DNA from: Plastoroseomonas sp036499545
GTDB taxonomy: Bacteria > Pseudomonadota > Alphaproteobacteria > Acetobacterales > Acetobacteraceae
NCBI GenBank assembly: GCA_036499545.1
Contig: DASYDR010000045.1
Span: 1-40,318, forward strand
Length of the DNA stretch: 40,318 nucleotides
Reading direction: 5' to 3'
Part shown: in pieces, positions 22,083-29,971 of the stretch
Layout of the letters: every line of letters begins with the position of its first letter
Position numbering within the stretch: the stretch's first letter is position 1
Position numbers and translations under genes: made by a program
The notes under the pieces: model-generated
The model's database searches: none
What the model was told of the DNA's origin: nothing
What the model saw: the letters and a program-made list of their open reading frames with translations, nothing else

Positions 22083-23711
22083 ATGCAAATGCAGAGCTTC
22101 TTGAAATTATCCCTGCTCAGCCGATATGCGGCCCTTTCTATAATTGCCTTATCGACTTTCATATTCTTTATACTATCCATAAATCACACAGTTTATCTTT
22201 TTCCTTTTCTCATATTTCTGCTGCTGTCCGGATTGGGCGCCTATGATCTGATCCAGAAAAAGCACGCGATCACCAGAAACTACCCGGTCATCGGGCATAT
22301 GCGCTTCCTGATCGAATCCATCCGGCCGGAACTGCGCCAATACCTGCTCGAAACCGATTTCGAGAAGCTGCCCTTCTCGCGCAGCCAGCGATCCCTCGTC
22401 TATGCGCGGGCGAAGTCGCAACAGGACCAGCGCCCTTTCGGCACGCTGAAGGACACCTATGCCAGCGGCCATGAATTCATGGGCCACTCCATCCGCCCTG
22501 CCGCCGTCCCGGATACCGCCGGCTTCCGCACGCTGATCGGCAATGACCAGACCGCGAAACCCTATTCCGGATCGATCCTCAACGTCTCCGCCATGAGCTT
22601 CGGTGCGCTCAGCGGCGCCGCGATCCAGGCCCTGAACAAGGGCGCCAGGATCGGCGGCTTCGCGCAGGACACCGGCGAAGGCAGCATCAGCCCGTATCAC
22701 CGGCGCCACGGCGGCGACCTCATCTGGCAGGTCGCGAGCGGCTATTTCGGCTGCCGGAACGAGGACGGGACCTTTTCGCCCGAGCGCTTCGCGGCGCAGG
22801 CCGCGGACGAGCAGGTCAAGATGATCGAGGTGAAGCTCAGCCAGGGCGCCAAGCCGGGGCATGGCGGCATCCTGCCGGCCGGCAAGATCAGCCCTGAGAT
22901 CGCCGAGACGCGCGGCATCCCGATGGGACAGGACTGCGTGTCCCCGTCATCACACAGCAGCTTCAGCACGCCGCTGGAAATGATGCATTTCATCGCGCGC
23001 CTGCGGGAGCTGTCCGGCGGCAAGCCGGTCGGCTTCAAGCTCGCCATCGGGCTGCCATGGGAATTCATGGCGATCGTGAAGGCGATGCTGGAAACCGAGA
23101 TCATCCCCGACTTCGTCGTCGTCGACGGCGCGGAAGGCGGCACCGGCGCCGCCCCGCTGGAACTGGTCGATCATGTCGGCGTGCCGATGCGCGACGCCGC
23201 CCTTTTCGTGCACAACACCCTGGTCGGCGCGAAGCTGCGCAACCGGATCAGGATGGGCGTCAGCGGCAAGGCCGTTTCGGCATTCGATATCGCCTGCGCG
23301 CTGGGGATCGGTGCGGACTGGGTCAATTCGGCGCGCGGCTTCATGTTCGCCGTCGGCTGCATCCAGTCCCAGAGCTGCCACACCAACAAATGCCCGACCG
23401 GCGTCGCCACGCAGGACCCGCTGCGGCAACGCGCGCTGGACGTGCCCGACAAGGCGCAGCGCGTCGCGACCTTCCATCGCAACACGCTGCACGCGCTGGC
23501 CGAGCTGCTGGCCTCGGCGGGGCTGGACCACCCGTCCCAGCTGCGCCTGCACCACTTCGCCCGCCGCGTCAGCACCGGCGAGGTGCGGCTGTTTTCCGAA
23601 CTGCTCGCCTCCCTCGAGGAAGGCGAGCTGCTGCGGAGCGGTGTCGAGCATCCCTTCTACGAGGACATGTGGCGCGCGGCACGCGCCGACAGCTTCAGCC
23701 GCGCCGCCTGA
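22083..23711 (+). CDS. Membrane-anchored FMN-binding glutamate synthase-like protein
   Basis: 542 aa. Two N-terminal transmembrane segments (about 14-33 and 37-56) precede a glutamate-synthase-type TIM barrel (about 150-470). FMN and substrate segments are NVSAMSFGALSGAAIQALNK, QDTGEGSISPYHRRHGGDLI, KLSQGAKPGHGGILPAGKI and VVDGAEGGTGAAPLE. The iron-sulfur cysteines are at about 426, 432 and 437 in GCIQSQSCHTNKCPTG. It lacks the amidotransferase domain of GltB, and no GltD-like gene is near, so the reaction is unknown. AGGA lies five bases before the ATG. The first 150 bases are strikingly AT-rich (16 G/C of 60 in 22141-22200), unlike the rest of the gene. Confidence 0.9.
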   Translation: MQMQSFLKLSLLSRYAALSIIALSTFIFFILSINHTVYLFPFLIFLLLSGLGAYDLIQKKHAITRNYPVIGHMRFLIESIRPELRQYLLETDFEKLPFSRSQRSLVYARAKSQQDQRPFGTLKDTYASGHEFMGHSIRPAAVPDTAGFRTLIGNDQTAKPYSGSILNVSAMSFGALSGAAIQALNKGARIGGFAQDTGEGSISPYHRRHGGDLIWQVASGYFGCRNEDGTFSPERFAAQAADEQVKMIEVKLSQGAKPGHGGILPAGKISPEIAETRGIPMGQDCVSPSSHSSFSTPLEMMHFIARLRELSGGKPVGFKLAIGLPWEFMAIVKAMLETEIIPDFVVVDGAEGGTGAAPLELVDHVGVPMRDAALFVHNTLVGAKLRNRIRMGVSGKAVSAFDIACALGIGADWVNSARGFMFAVGCIQSQSCHTNKCPTGVATQDPLRQRALDVPDKAQRVATFHRNTLHALAELLASAGLDHPSQLRLHHFARRVSTGEVRLFSELLASLEEGELLRSGVEHPFYEDMWRAARADSFSRAA

Positions 23712-24393
23712 GCCGTTCCGCCGCCTGCGCCACCGCGGCTTCGCGGGCCGCGCGGGTCCGGGCGCCGGCGGTTCGGGCACGCTCGAGAATATGCGGCGGG
23801 GCCACGAAGGGGGTGCCCGCCGCGAAGGGCGGCTCCGGATCATATTCGATCTGGAGCTGGATCTGCTGAGCGACATCGTCGCCGGCCAGATCGGCCACCA
23901 GCCGCAGGGCCATATCGATGCCGGAGGTGACGCCGCCCGCCGTGTAGATATGGCCGTCGCGCGTCATCCGGTCGTCGCTGACCGTGGCACCGAACTGCGC
24001 GAGCAGGTCGCGCGACGCCCAATGGCTGCCGGCGCGGCGGCCCTGCAGCAACCCGGCGGCGCCAAGCAGCAGACTGCCGGTGCAGATCCCGAAGACATGC
24101 CGCGCGCTCTTGGCCTGGTCGCGCACGAAGGCGACCGTCTCCGGATCCAGCATCGCGGTATCGGTGCCAGGCCCGCCGGGAACCGCCAGCAGGTCGAGTT
24201 GCGGCGCCTCCCCGAAAGCCAGCGTCGGGGTGATCACCAGCCCGCGATCCGTGCGCACCGGGTCGCGGGTCTTCGCGACGACCTCGACCCGCCAGCCGGG
24301 CAGCCGTGCCAACACCTCATAGGGGCCGGTCAGGTCGAGCTGGGTCATGGCCGGGAACAGCAGCAATCCCGCGACAGGCGCAGTATCGGACAT
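23695..24393 (-). CDS. DJ-1/PfpI family protein, isonitrile hydratase-like
   Basis: 232 aa. The DJ-1/PfpI fold shows LLLFPAMTQLDLTGPYEVLA, AVPGGPGTDTAM and the nucleophile elbow FGICTGSLLLGAAGLL (Cys104), with Asp20 in QLDLTGP. GGVTSGIDMALRLVADLAG completes the pattern of isonitrile hydratase (InhA), which converts isonitriles to N-formamides with an Asp and a Cys. A basic Ala/Arg tail ends the protein. It overlaps the convergent flavoprotein gene by 17 bases. The start at 24393 is followed upstream by a 10-bp inverted repeat and then a GlxA-type regulator whose own DJ-1-like domain resembles this enzyme, the usual pairing. Confidence 0.87.
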   Translation of the reverse strand: MSDTAPVAGLLLFPAMTQLDLTGPYEVLARLPGWRVEVVAKTRDPVRTDRGLVITPTLAFGEAPQLDLLAVPGGPGTDTAMLDPETVAFVRDQAKSARHVFGICTGSLLLGAAGLLQGRRAGSHWASRDLLAQFGATVSDDRMTRDGHIYTAGGVTSGIDMALRLVADLAGDDVAQQIQLQIEYDPEPPFAAGTPFVAPPHILERARTAGARTRAAREAAVAQAAERLRRRG

Positions 24394-24437
24394 CGGGCGT
24401 CTCCTTGGCTGGCGCCGAGGATAGGCCGCACCGGGTT

Positions 24438-24472
24438 TGGCAGAAATGACAAACCAGGCGCGATTTCTGCCA
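24438..24472. promoter_or_regulatory. Long inverted repeat upstream of the hydratase gene
   Basis: TGGCAGAAAT (24438-24447) is perfectly repeated in inverse as ATTTCTGCCA (24463-24472), with 15 bases between. An overlapping alternative pairing is GGTTT (24434-24438) with AAACC (24451-24455). It lies 44 bases upstream of the hydratase start and 19 bases past the GlxA-type stop. It is most likely the binding site of the GlxA-family regulator; it could also work as a terminator for that gene. Confidence 0.55.
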
Positions 24473-24491
24473 GGCCCCTGCCCTTCGGCGC

Positions 24492-25430
24492 TCAGGCGCC
24501 GAAGCGGGCGCGCCACTCGCCAGGGCCGAGACCGAAAGCGCGGGCGAAGGCGCGCCGCATCCGTTCCTCCGTGCCGAAGCCGACGCCGCGGGCCACGGCG
24601 GCGTTTGACATCCGGGTGGTCTCCATCAGCGCGCAGGCGCGGTCGAGGCGGAGACGTTCCACCGCCTTGGCCGGGGTAGTGCCGGTCCGCGCCAGGAAAT
24701 GCCGGTGGAAGCTGCGCGGCGTCATGCCGGCCTGCTCCGCCAGCGCCTCGGCGCCGAGTGGCCGGTGCAGATTCTCGACCGCCCAGGCCAGGAGCGGCGC
24801 GAAGCTGTCGCTCTCCTGCATCGCCAGCGGCGCGCTGAACTGCGCCTGGCCGCCGGGCCGGCGCATATAGACGACCAGGCGGCGGGCGACCTGGGCGGCC
24901 AGCGGCGCACCGAGATCGGCCTGGATCAACGCCAGCGCCAGGTCGATGCCGGCGGTGACGCCGGCCGAGGTCCAGACCGCGTCGTCCCGCACCCAGATCG
25001 GCTCCGCCGTCACCCGGATGCCCGGGAATTCCACGGCGAGGCGGGCGCAGGACCGCCAATGCGTCGTCGCCATCCGCCCTTCCAGCAACCCGGCTTCCGC
25101 CAGCAGGAAGGCGCCGGTGCAGATCGAACAGACGCGCCGCGCCGCCGCCTTCGCGCGGATCGCGGCGAGCAGCGCGGCCGATTGCCGGACCGCGTGCACG
25201 CCCGGCCCGCCGGGAATGAGCAGCGTATCGGGGATCGCGGCCGGCACCGCGGCGGCCTGCACCGGCAGGCCGCCCTCGAGTGGCACCAGCCCTGGCTCGA
25301 CCGCCGCGACCGTCAGCCGGTAATGCCCGCCGCCCGCTTCCTCATCCGCCGTCGTGAAGGCCTGGAACGGCCCGGACAGATCGATCGGCTGCGCCCCTGG
25401 ATAGATCAGGAACAGCACCTCGCGCGGCAT
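24492..25430 (-). CDS. GlxA-family AraC-type regulator with DJ-1/PfpI-like domain
   Basis: 312 aa from MPREVLFLIYPGAQPIDLSG at 25430; a longer frame to 25592 runs over the upstream gene. The N-terminal DJ-1/PfpI-like domain (about 1-185) has PGGPG and a CSICTGAFLLAEAGLL elbow (Cys104). The C-terminal AraC domain (about 210-312) has LGAEALAEQAGMTPRSFHRH and MSNAAVARGVGFGTEERMRR, where the second HTH is typical of GlxA proteins. These regulators sense small metabolites and activate linked catabolic genes. It lies upstream of, and in line with, the isonitrile hydratase-like gene, with a large inverted repeat between them, and 22 bases after an AhpD-like gene. Confidence 0.9.
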   Translation of the reverse strand: MPREVLFLIYPGAQPIDLSGPFQAFTTADEEAGGGHYRLTVAAVEPGLVPLEGGLPVQAAAVPAAIPDTLLIPGGPGVHAVRQSAALLAAIRAKAAARRVCSICTGAFLLAEAGLLEGRMATTHWRSCARLAVEFPGIRVTAEPIWVRDDAVWTSAGVTAGIDLALALIQADLGAPLAAQVARRLVVYMRRPGGQAQFSAPLAMQESDSFAPLLAWAVENLHRPLGAEALAEQAGMTPRSFHRHFLARTGTTPAKAVERLRLDRACALMETTRMSNAAVARGVGFGTEERMRRAFARAFGLGPGEWRARFGA

Positions 25431-25452
25431 GGCGGGTGATGCGCGGCTGCCG

Positions 25453-25809
25453 TCAGGTCCCGGCGCCGTCCATGGCGTCCAGGACGTGCAGCGAATAGGT
25501 GAAGGCGGCACCGGCATTGAGCGCGATGGCGACGCCGAGGGCTTCGGCCACTTCTTCCTTGGTCGCGCCCGCCGACCGGGCCTTGCGCGCATGGCTGTCG
25601 ATGCAGCCCTCGCAGCGGGTGGTGACGGCGACCGCCAGCGCGATCAGCTCCCGTGTCTTGGCATCCAGATGCCTGGTCGTCGCGGCGCCGGTGTTCAGGC
25701 CGACGAAACCCTTCACCAGTTCCGGATGCAGGCTGCGCAATTCCTTGCCGCGCTCACGCAGCCCGGCGCTGTATTCGTCCCAGTTCTCGATACGGGTGTC
25801 GGTGGTCAT
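25453..25809 (-). CDS. AhpD/carboxymuconolactone decarboxylase family protein
   Basis: 118 aa from MTTDTRIENWDEYSAGL, with GAGG-rich sequence upstream; an ATG at 25875 is in frame but lies too far out. The CMD/AhpD core has KTRELIALAVAVTTRCEGCI and DSHARKARSAGATKEEV, keeping the CxxC and the following His of the AhpD peroxidase site. It is a small all-helical protein, probably an oligomeric redox or peroxidase enzyme in the cytoplasm. It precedes the GlxA regulator and hydratase genes on the same strand (22-base gap), so it may belong to that operon. Confidence 0.9.
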   Translation of the reverse strand: MTTDTRIENWDEYSAGLRERGKELRSLHPELVKGFVGLNTGAATTRHLDAKTRELIALAVAVTTRCEGCIDSHARKARSAGATKEEVAEALGVAIALNAGAAFTYSLHVLDAMDGAGT

Positions 25810-25890
25810 GTGGTGGCCCCCCTCGTGAAACAGCAAAGGGCGCGGAGCCTGCGGCCCGCGCCCTTCCCTGTCCATAGCCCGGCCGCGGGA

Positions 25891-28236
25891 TCAGCCGGCC
25901 GATTCGGCCGCCGCCTCCGTATCGCCCTCGCCTTCCTCCGGCTTCGGCAACGCCGGCGGCGGTGCCTCCACGAAGTCGAAGGTCAGGGCATTGTCCTTCA
26001 GGCCGACCTTCACCGAGCCGCCCTTGGTCAGCCGGCCGAACAGCAATTCCTCGGCGAGCGGCTTCTTGATGTGCTCCTGGATCACGCGGGCCAGCGGCCG
26101 CGCGCCGTAGAGCGGATCGTAGCCCCGTTCGGCGAGCCATTCCTTGGCGGCGGAAGACAGTTCGATCGTCACATTGCGGTCGGCGAGCTGCGCCTCGAGC
26201 TGCATGACGAACTTCTCGACCACCTGGGCCACGATCTCCTGCGAGAGGCCGGCGAAGGGGACGACGGCGTCGAGGCGGTTGCGGAATTCCGGCGTGAACA
26301 TCCGCTGGATCGCCTCCGTATCCTCGCCGCTGCGGGTCGTCCGCTCGAAGCCGATGGTGGGCTTCGCCATGTCGGACGCGCCGGCATTGGTCGTCATGAT
26401 CAGGATCACATTGCGGAAGTCGACGGTCTTGCCGTTGTGGTCCGTCAGCTTCCCGTGATCCATCACCTGCAACAGGATGTTGAAGAGATCCTGGTGCGCC
26501 TTCTCGATCTCATCGAGCAGCAGCACGGCATGCGGATGCTGGTCGATCGCATCGGTCAGCAGGCCGCCCTGGTCGAAGCCGACATAGCCCGGCGGCGCGC
26601 CGATCAGCCGGCTGATGCTGTGCCGCTCCATGTATTCGGACATGTCGAAGCGGATCAGCTCGATGCCGAGGGTCTTGCCGAGCTGCTTCGCCACCTCGGT
26701 CTTGCCGACGCCGGTCGGGCCGCTGAACAGGTAGTTGCCGATCGGCTTCTCCGGATCGCGCAGCCCGGCGCGCGACAGCTTGATCGCGGCGGAGAGCGCC
26801 TCGATCGCCTTGTCCTGGCCGAAGACCATCGCCTTCAGGTCGCGCTCCAGGTTCTTCAGCACCTCCTTGTCGTCGGTGCTGACCGACTTGGGTGGGATGC
26901 GCGCGATCTTGGCGACGATGTCCTCCACATCCTTCAGCGTCACCGTCTTGCGCCGCTTGTTCTCGGGCAGCAGCATGCGGCTGGCGCCGACCTCGTCGAT
27001 CACGTCGATCGCCTTGTCGGGCAGCTTGCGGTCGTGGATGTACTTGGCCGAGAGCTCCACCGCGGCGCGGATCGCCTCCGGCGTGTACTTCACCTTGTGG
27101 TGCTTCTCGTAGTTGGTCTTCAGGCCCTGCAGGATCTTCACCGCATCCTCGAGCGTCGGCTCGTTGACGTCGATCTTCTGGAAGCGGCGGACCAGGGCGC
27201 GGTCCTTCTCGAAGTAGTTGCGGTATTCCTTGTAGGTGGTCGACCCGATGCAGCGCAGCGTGCCCTGGGCCAGCGCCGGCTTCAGCAGGTTCGACGCATC
27301 CATGGCACCGCCGGAGGTGGCGCCCGCGCCGATCACCGTGTGGATCTCGTCGATGAAGAGGATGGAGCCGGCCTGGTTCTCCAGCTCCTGCACCACGGCC
27401 TTCAGCCGCTCCTCGAAATCGCCGCGATAGCGGGTGCCGGCGAGCAGGCTGCCCATGTCGAGCGCATAGATGGTCGACTTCAGCAGCACCTCGGGCACGT
27501 CGCCTTCGATGATGCGCTTGGCCAGGCCTTCCGCGATCGCGGTCTTGCCGACGCCCGGGTCACCGACATAGAGCGGGTTGTTCTTGGTGCGGCGGCAGAG
27601 GATCTGGATGGTCCGCTCGATCTCGCTGTCGCGGCCGATCAGCGGGTCGATCTTGCCCTGTTGCGCCTTCTTGTTGAGGTTGACGCAATAATTGGACAGC
27701 GCGTCCTGGCCGCGCGGCGCACGCTGCGGCTTCTCCTCCCCGCGCTCGGGCGTCTCTTCCGGCTGCGGCGCGCCCTGGACCGGGCGCGGCGCACTGCGGC
27801 CCGGTGCCTTGGCAATGCCGTGGCTGATGAAATTGACGGCGTCGAGCCGCGTCATGTCCTGCAGCTGCAGGAAATAGACGGCATGGCTCTCCCGCTCCGA
27901 GAACAGGGCCACCAGCACATTGGCGCCGGTCACTTCGTCGCGGCCGGAGGATTGGACGTGGATCGCCGCGCGCTGGACGACGCGCTGGAAGCCGGCGGTC
28001 GGCTTCGGGTCGCCCGAGCGGTCGGTGACGAGCCCGGCCAGATCCTTGTCCAGGAACTCGCCGAGATCGCGCTTCAGCTTGTCGATATCGACGCCGCAGG
28101 CGCGCAGCACGGTCATCGCGTCGGCATCGTCGGCCAGCGCGAGGAGGAGGTGCTCGAGCGTCGCGTATTCGTGCCGGCGGTCATTCGCCAGACCGAGAGC
28201 GCGGTGGAGCGTCTGTTCGAGGTTGCGGGACAGCAT
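25891..28236 (-). CDS. clpA: ATP-dependent Clp protease ATP-binding subunit ClpA
   Basis: 781 aa. The N-domain (1-about 145) binds ClpS. AAA+ module 1 has GDPGVGKTA and SILFIDEIHTV; module 2 has GPTGVGKTEVAKQLGK and HAVLLLDEIEKAH, both with intact Walker motifs. The KPTIGFERTT segment is the IGF-type loop that docks on ClpP. The C-terminus is an acidic, Ala/Glu-rich tail. ClpA hexamers unfold substrates, including N-degron proteins delivered by ClpS, into ClpP. It lies 142 bases downstream of clpS on the same strand; that gap contains a TATGAT hexamer that could serve as a -10 box for its own promoter. Confidence 0.97.
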   Translation of the reverse strand: MLSRNLEQTLHRALGLANDRRHEYATLEHLLLALADDADAMTVLRACGVDIDKLKRDLGEFLDKDLAGLVTDRSGDPKPTAGFQRVVQRAAIHVQSSGRDEVTGANVLVALFSERESHAVYFLQLQDMTRLDAVNFISHGIAKAPGRSAPRPVQGAPQPEETPERGEEKPQRAPRGQDALSNYCVNLNKKAQQGKIDPLIGRDSEIERTIQILCRRTKNNPLYVGDPGVGKTAIAEGLAKRIIEGDVPEVLLKSTIYALDMGSLLAGTRYRGDFEERLKAVVQELENQAGSILFIDEIHTVIGAGATSGGAMDASNLLKPALAQGTLRCIGSTTYKEYRNYFEKDRALVRRFQKIDVNEPTLEDAVKILQGLKTNYEKHHKVKYTPEAIRAAVELSAKYIHDRKLPDKAIDVIDEVGASRMLLPENKRRKTVTLKDVEDIVAKIARIPPKSVSTDDKEVLKNLERDLKAMVFGQDKAIEALSAAIKLSRAGLRDPEKPIGNYLFSGPTGVGKTEVAKQLGKTLGIELIRFDMSEYMERHSISRLIGAPPGYVGFDQGGLLTDAIDQHPHAVLLLDEIEKAHQDLFNILLQVMDHGKLTDHNGKTVDFRNVILIMTTNAGASDMAKPTIGFERTTRSGEDTEAIQRMFTPEFRNRLDAVVPFAGLSQEIVAQVVEKFVMQLEAQLADRNVTIELSSAAKEWLAERGYDPLYGARPLARVIQEHIKKPLAEELLFGRLTKGGSVKVGLKDNALTFDFVEAPPPALPKPEEGEGDTEAAAESAG

Positions 28237-28378
28237 GGTCAGAAGCTCCCCTGTCGGAGCCGGGCGAACCCATCGCCCCAGCCCGTCATCACTTCATCAT
28301 ATGGGAGGCGAAGCGGCTTCCGCATCCCCTGAAGCACCGCGTTGCAAACGGTGACCAAAGGGGGAGATCCCGGAAGCG

Positions 28379-28714
28379 CTACTCTTTCTCGATCGTGCAC
28401 TGGAGGGGGTGCTGGTTCTGGCGCGCCAGGTCCATCACCTGGGTGACCTTGGTCTCCGCGACCTCATAGGTGAAGACGCCGCAGACACCGACGCCCCGGC
28501 GATGGACATGCAGCATGATGCGCGTCGCCTCTTCCCGATTCTTCTGGAAGAAGCGTTCCAGCACATGCACGACGAACTCCATGGGCGTGTAGTCGTCGTT
28601 GAGCATGAGCACCTTGTACATCGCGGGCTTCTTGGTGCGCGGGCGCGCCTTGACGACGACGCCGGTCGCTGGCCCGTCACCCGTCCCGTTGTTCCGCTTG
28701 TCCTGGTCGCTCAT
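28379..28714 (-). CDS. clpS: ATP-dependent Clp protease adaptor ClpS
   Basis: 111 aa. A variable N-terminal tail (about 1-30) is followed by the conserved core: KPAMYKVLMLNDDYTPMEFV with the NDDYTPM pocket that recognises N-terminal degron residues, FFQKNREEATRIMLHVHRRG containing the pocket His, and VCGVFTYEVAETKVTQVMDL, QHPLQCTIEKE. It brings N-end-rule substrates to ClpA. It is upstream of clpA and downstream of a phasin gene, separated from it by two strong hairpins, so clpS-clpA is probably a separate transcript. Confidence 0.96.
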   Translation of the reverse strand: MSDQDKRNNGTGDGPATGVVVKARPRTKKPAMYKVLMLNDDYTPMEFVVHVLERFFQKNREEATRIMLHVHRRGVGVCGVFTYEVAETKVTQVMDLARQNQHPLQCTIEKE

Positions 28715-28886
28715 GGCCTGAAGGCTGTCTCATCCGGGAGGTGGTGGGAAGGCGCAAGCGGCGCCCGCCGGACACAGAATATCGGAGCGGGTGGCGTCAG
28801 GTGAAGGGCCCCGGTGACGATGATCGCAGCATTTGCCGCGCGGGAGCCTCCCGGCCAGCACTGGGCGCGGGGTCTTGAATGGCAGA

Positions 28887-28927
28887 GGCCCGGCACCGAT
28901 GCCCCGGAAGGGGCGCGGTGCCGGGCC
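28887..28927. terminator. Nested 12-bp hairpin between phasin and clpS
   Basis: GGCCCGGCACCG (28887-28898) and CGGTGCCGGGCC (28916-28927) form a perfect 12-bp stem. Inside, GCCCC (28901-28905) and GGGGC (28910-28914) close a GGAA tetraloop. It lies 172 bases before the clpS start on the minus strand. There is no T-tract, but the stem is very stable and probably marks the phasin transcript end or a processing site. Confidence 0.6.
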
Positions 28928-28963
28928 TTGTCAGCCGGCCATCGGGGGAAGGGAATGGCCAGC

Positions 28964-28986
28964 GGGCGGGGCGCTGGGCCCCGCCC
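28964..28986 (-). terminator. Hairpin directly after the phasin stop
   Basis: GGGCGGGGC (28964-28972) pairs with GCCCCGCCC (28978-28986) around a 5-base loop, 6 bases past the phasin stop codon. It is a 9-bp all-GC stem without a clear T-tract. It is a likely 3' end or stabilising hairpin for an abundant mRNA. Confidence 0.6.
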
Positions 28987-28992
28987 GGTCAA

Positions 28993-29640
28993 TCAGGCCG
29001 CGATCGGCTTCGCGAACTTCTCGACCGCGAGCTGGACGCGGGCGGTGATCGGGGCCGCGGCGCTCTCGGTCAGGCGGAGGAAAGCCTCCTGGAACTTCGA
29101 GGTCTCCGCGGAGGCCTTCTCGAAGGCGGCCTTGGCGAAGGAGGTCTGCAGCTCGGCGGCTTCCTTCAGGCTCTTCACGGTGGACAGGGCCTTGGCGCTC
29201 TCCATCGCATGGTCGGCGAAGCCCTGGGCGACCGCGGCATACTGGCGCGCGATGTCCTGGGTGCCGGTCGCCCACAGCTGGGCGGACTTGGTCACCGCTT
29301 CGATATTGCCGCGGCCGAACTCAACCGCCTCTTCCGCCGCCTTGAACATGTTCTCGGCAGCCTTGGTCGCCTGTTCCATGGTCTTCTCCATCGATGCGCG
29401 CGCCTGGATGGCGCCCTCGTTGATCATGCTCTTCGCCTCGGCCGCGCCGGTTTCGGCGGCCTCGGTCGCGATCCTGGTCACGGTGGTCTCGCCAGCCATC
29501 GTCGCGTCCGCCATGGGCTCCGCTTCGACCACGGCCGCCACCATCTCGGGGGCCGGCGCCGACTCAGGAGCCGGAGCCACCAGCTCGGGAGCCTGTATCT
29601 TCGCCGGCTTGCGGCCGCGTGGTGTCGTGCTGTCGCCCAT
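28993..29640 (-). CDS. phaP: Phasin (polyhydroxyalkanoate granule-associated protein)
   Basis: 215 aa from MGDSTTPRGRKPAKIQ, with GGAAGG upstream. The N-terminal about 60 residues are low-complexity (AKIQAPELVAPAPESAPAPE). The rest is one long amphipathic helix and coiled coil typical of phasin_2: AENMFKAAEEAVEFGRGNIE, YAAVAQGFADHAMESAKALS, LKEAAELQTSFAKAAFEKAS, ESAAAPITARVQLAVEKFAK. It coats polyhydroxybutyrate granules and limits their size. Two TGC-N3-GCA palindromes upstream resemble sites of the PHA-responsive repressor PhaR. No PHA synthase is in the window. The Ala/Pro-rich N-terminus is unusual compared with short phasins. Confidence 0.88.
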   Translation of the reverse strand: MGDSTTPRGRKPAKIQAPELVAPAPESAPAPEMVAAVVEAEPMADATMAGETTVTRIATEAAETGAAEAKSMINEGAIQARASMEKTMEQATKAAENMFKAAEEAVEFGRGNIEAVTKSAQLWATGTQDIARQYAAVAQGFADHAMESAKALSTVKSLKEAAELQTSFAKAAFEKASAETSKFQEAFLRLTESAAAPITARVQLAVEKFAKPIAA

Positions 29641-29698
29641 CGGATCGCCTTCCGCTTTCCACCACACGCCAGCCCGCCGGCTCACCCGGGGCGCCATG

Positions 29699-29766
29699 CT
29701 GCGGTGCAACATGCCGCTTTCTAGAGCATCGCCTTAAGCCATTGCAAGGGTTTTTTTGCGCTGCAA
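29699..29766. promoter_or_regulatory. Two TGC-N3-GCA palindromes upstream of phasin (PhaR-like sites)
   Basis: CTGC-ggt-GCAA (29699-29709) and TTGC-gct-GCAA (29756-29766) lie 59 and 116 bases before the phasin start. Sites of the form CTGC-N3/4-GCAG are described for PhaR of related alphaproteobacteria, so these are candidate operators. A loose promoter (TTGCAA, 17 bases, CTAGAA on the minus strand, around 29719-29747) lies between them. The rest of the 331-base divergent gap 29641-29971 shows no gene and no other clear signal. Confidence 0.5.
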
Positions 29767-29971
29767 CATGACGCCATGGTGACTTCCCCGCGGCAGGCCG
29801 GAAAACGGCTTCAAAGCAGCTGTCTCGGCCGTTGAAGGCCCTGTCTTAACTCCTTGTCCGCACCGCATTTCCGGAGCGAAATGGTGGACAGACGCGGCCC
29901 GTGCTGCTTAAGCTGTGTGCGGTGGGGTGCGGCAGGCCGAGGGGGGCCCGGCGCGCCCCAGGGGAGCTTGC

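Noticed and set aside
22083..22260. AT-rich segment as a separate small membrane-protein gene
   Set aside because: The frame continues without a stop into the glutamate-synthase-like domain, and membrane-anchored members of this family are common.
25429..28332. 967-codon open frame opposite clpA
   Set aside because: Antisense shadow of clpA; ClpA motifs are complete on the minus strand.
28237..28378. Heat-shock (sigma32-type) promoter before clpA
   Set aside because: A TATGAT hexamer is present, but no suitably spaced CTTG-type -35 element could be found.
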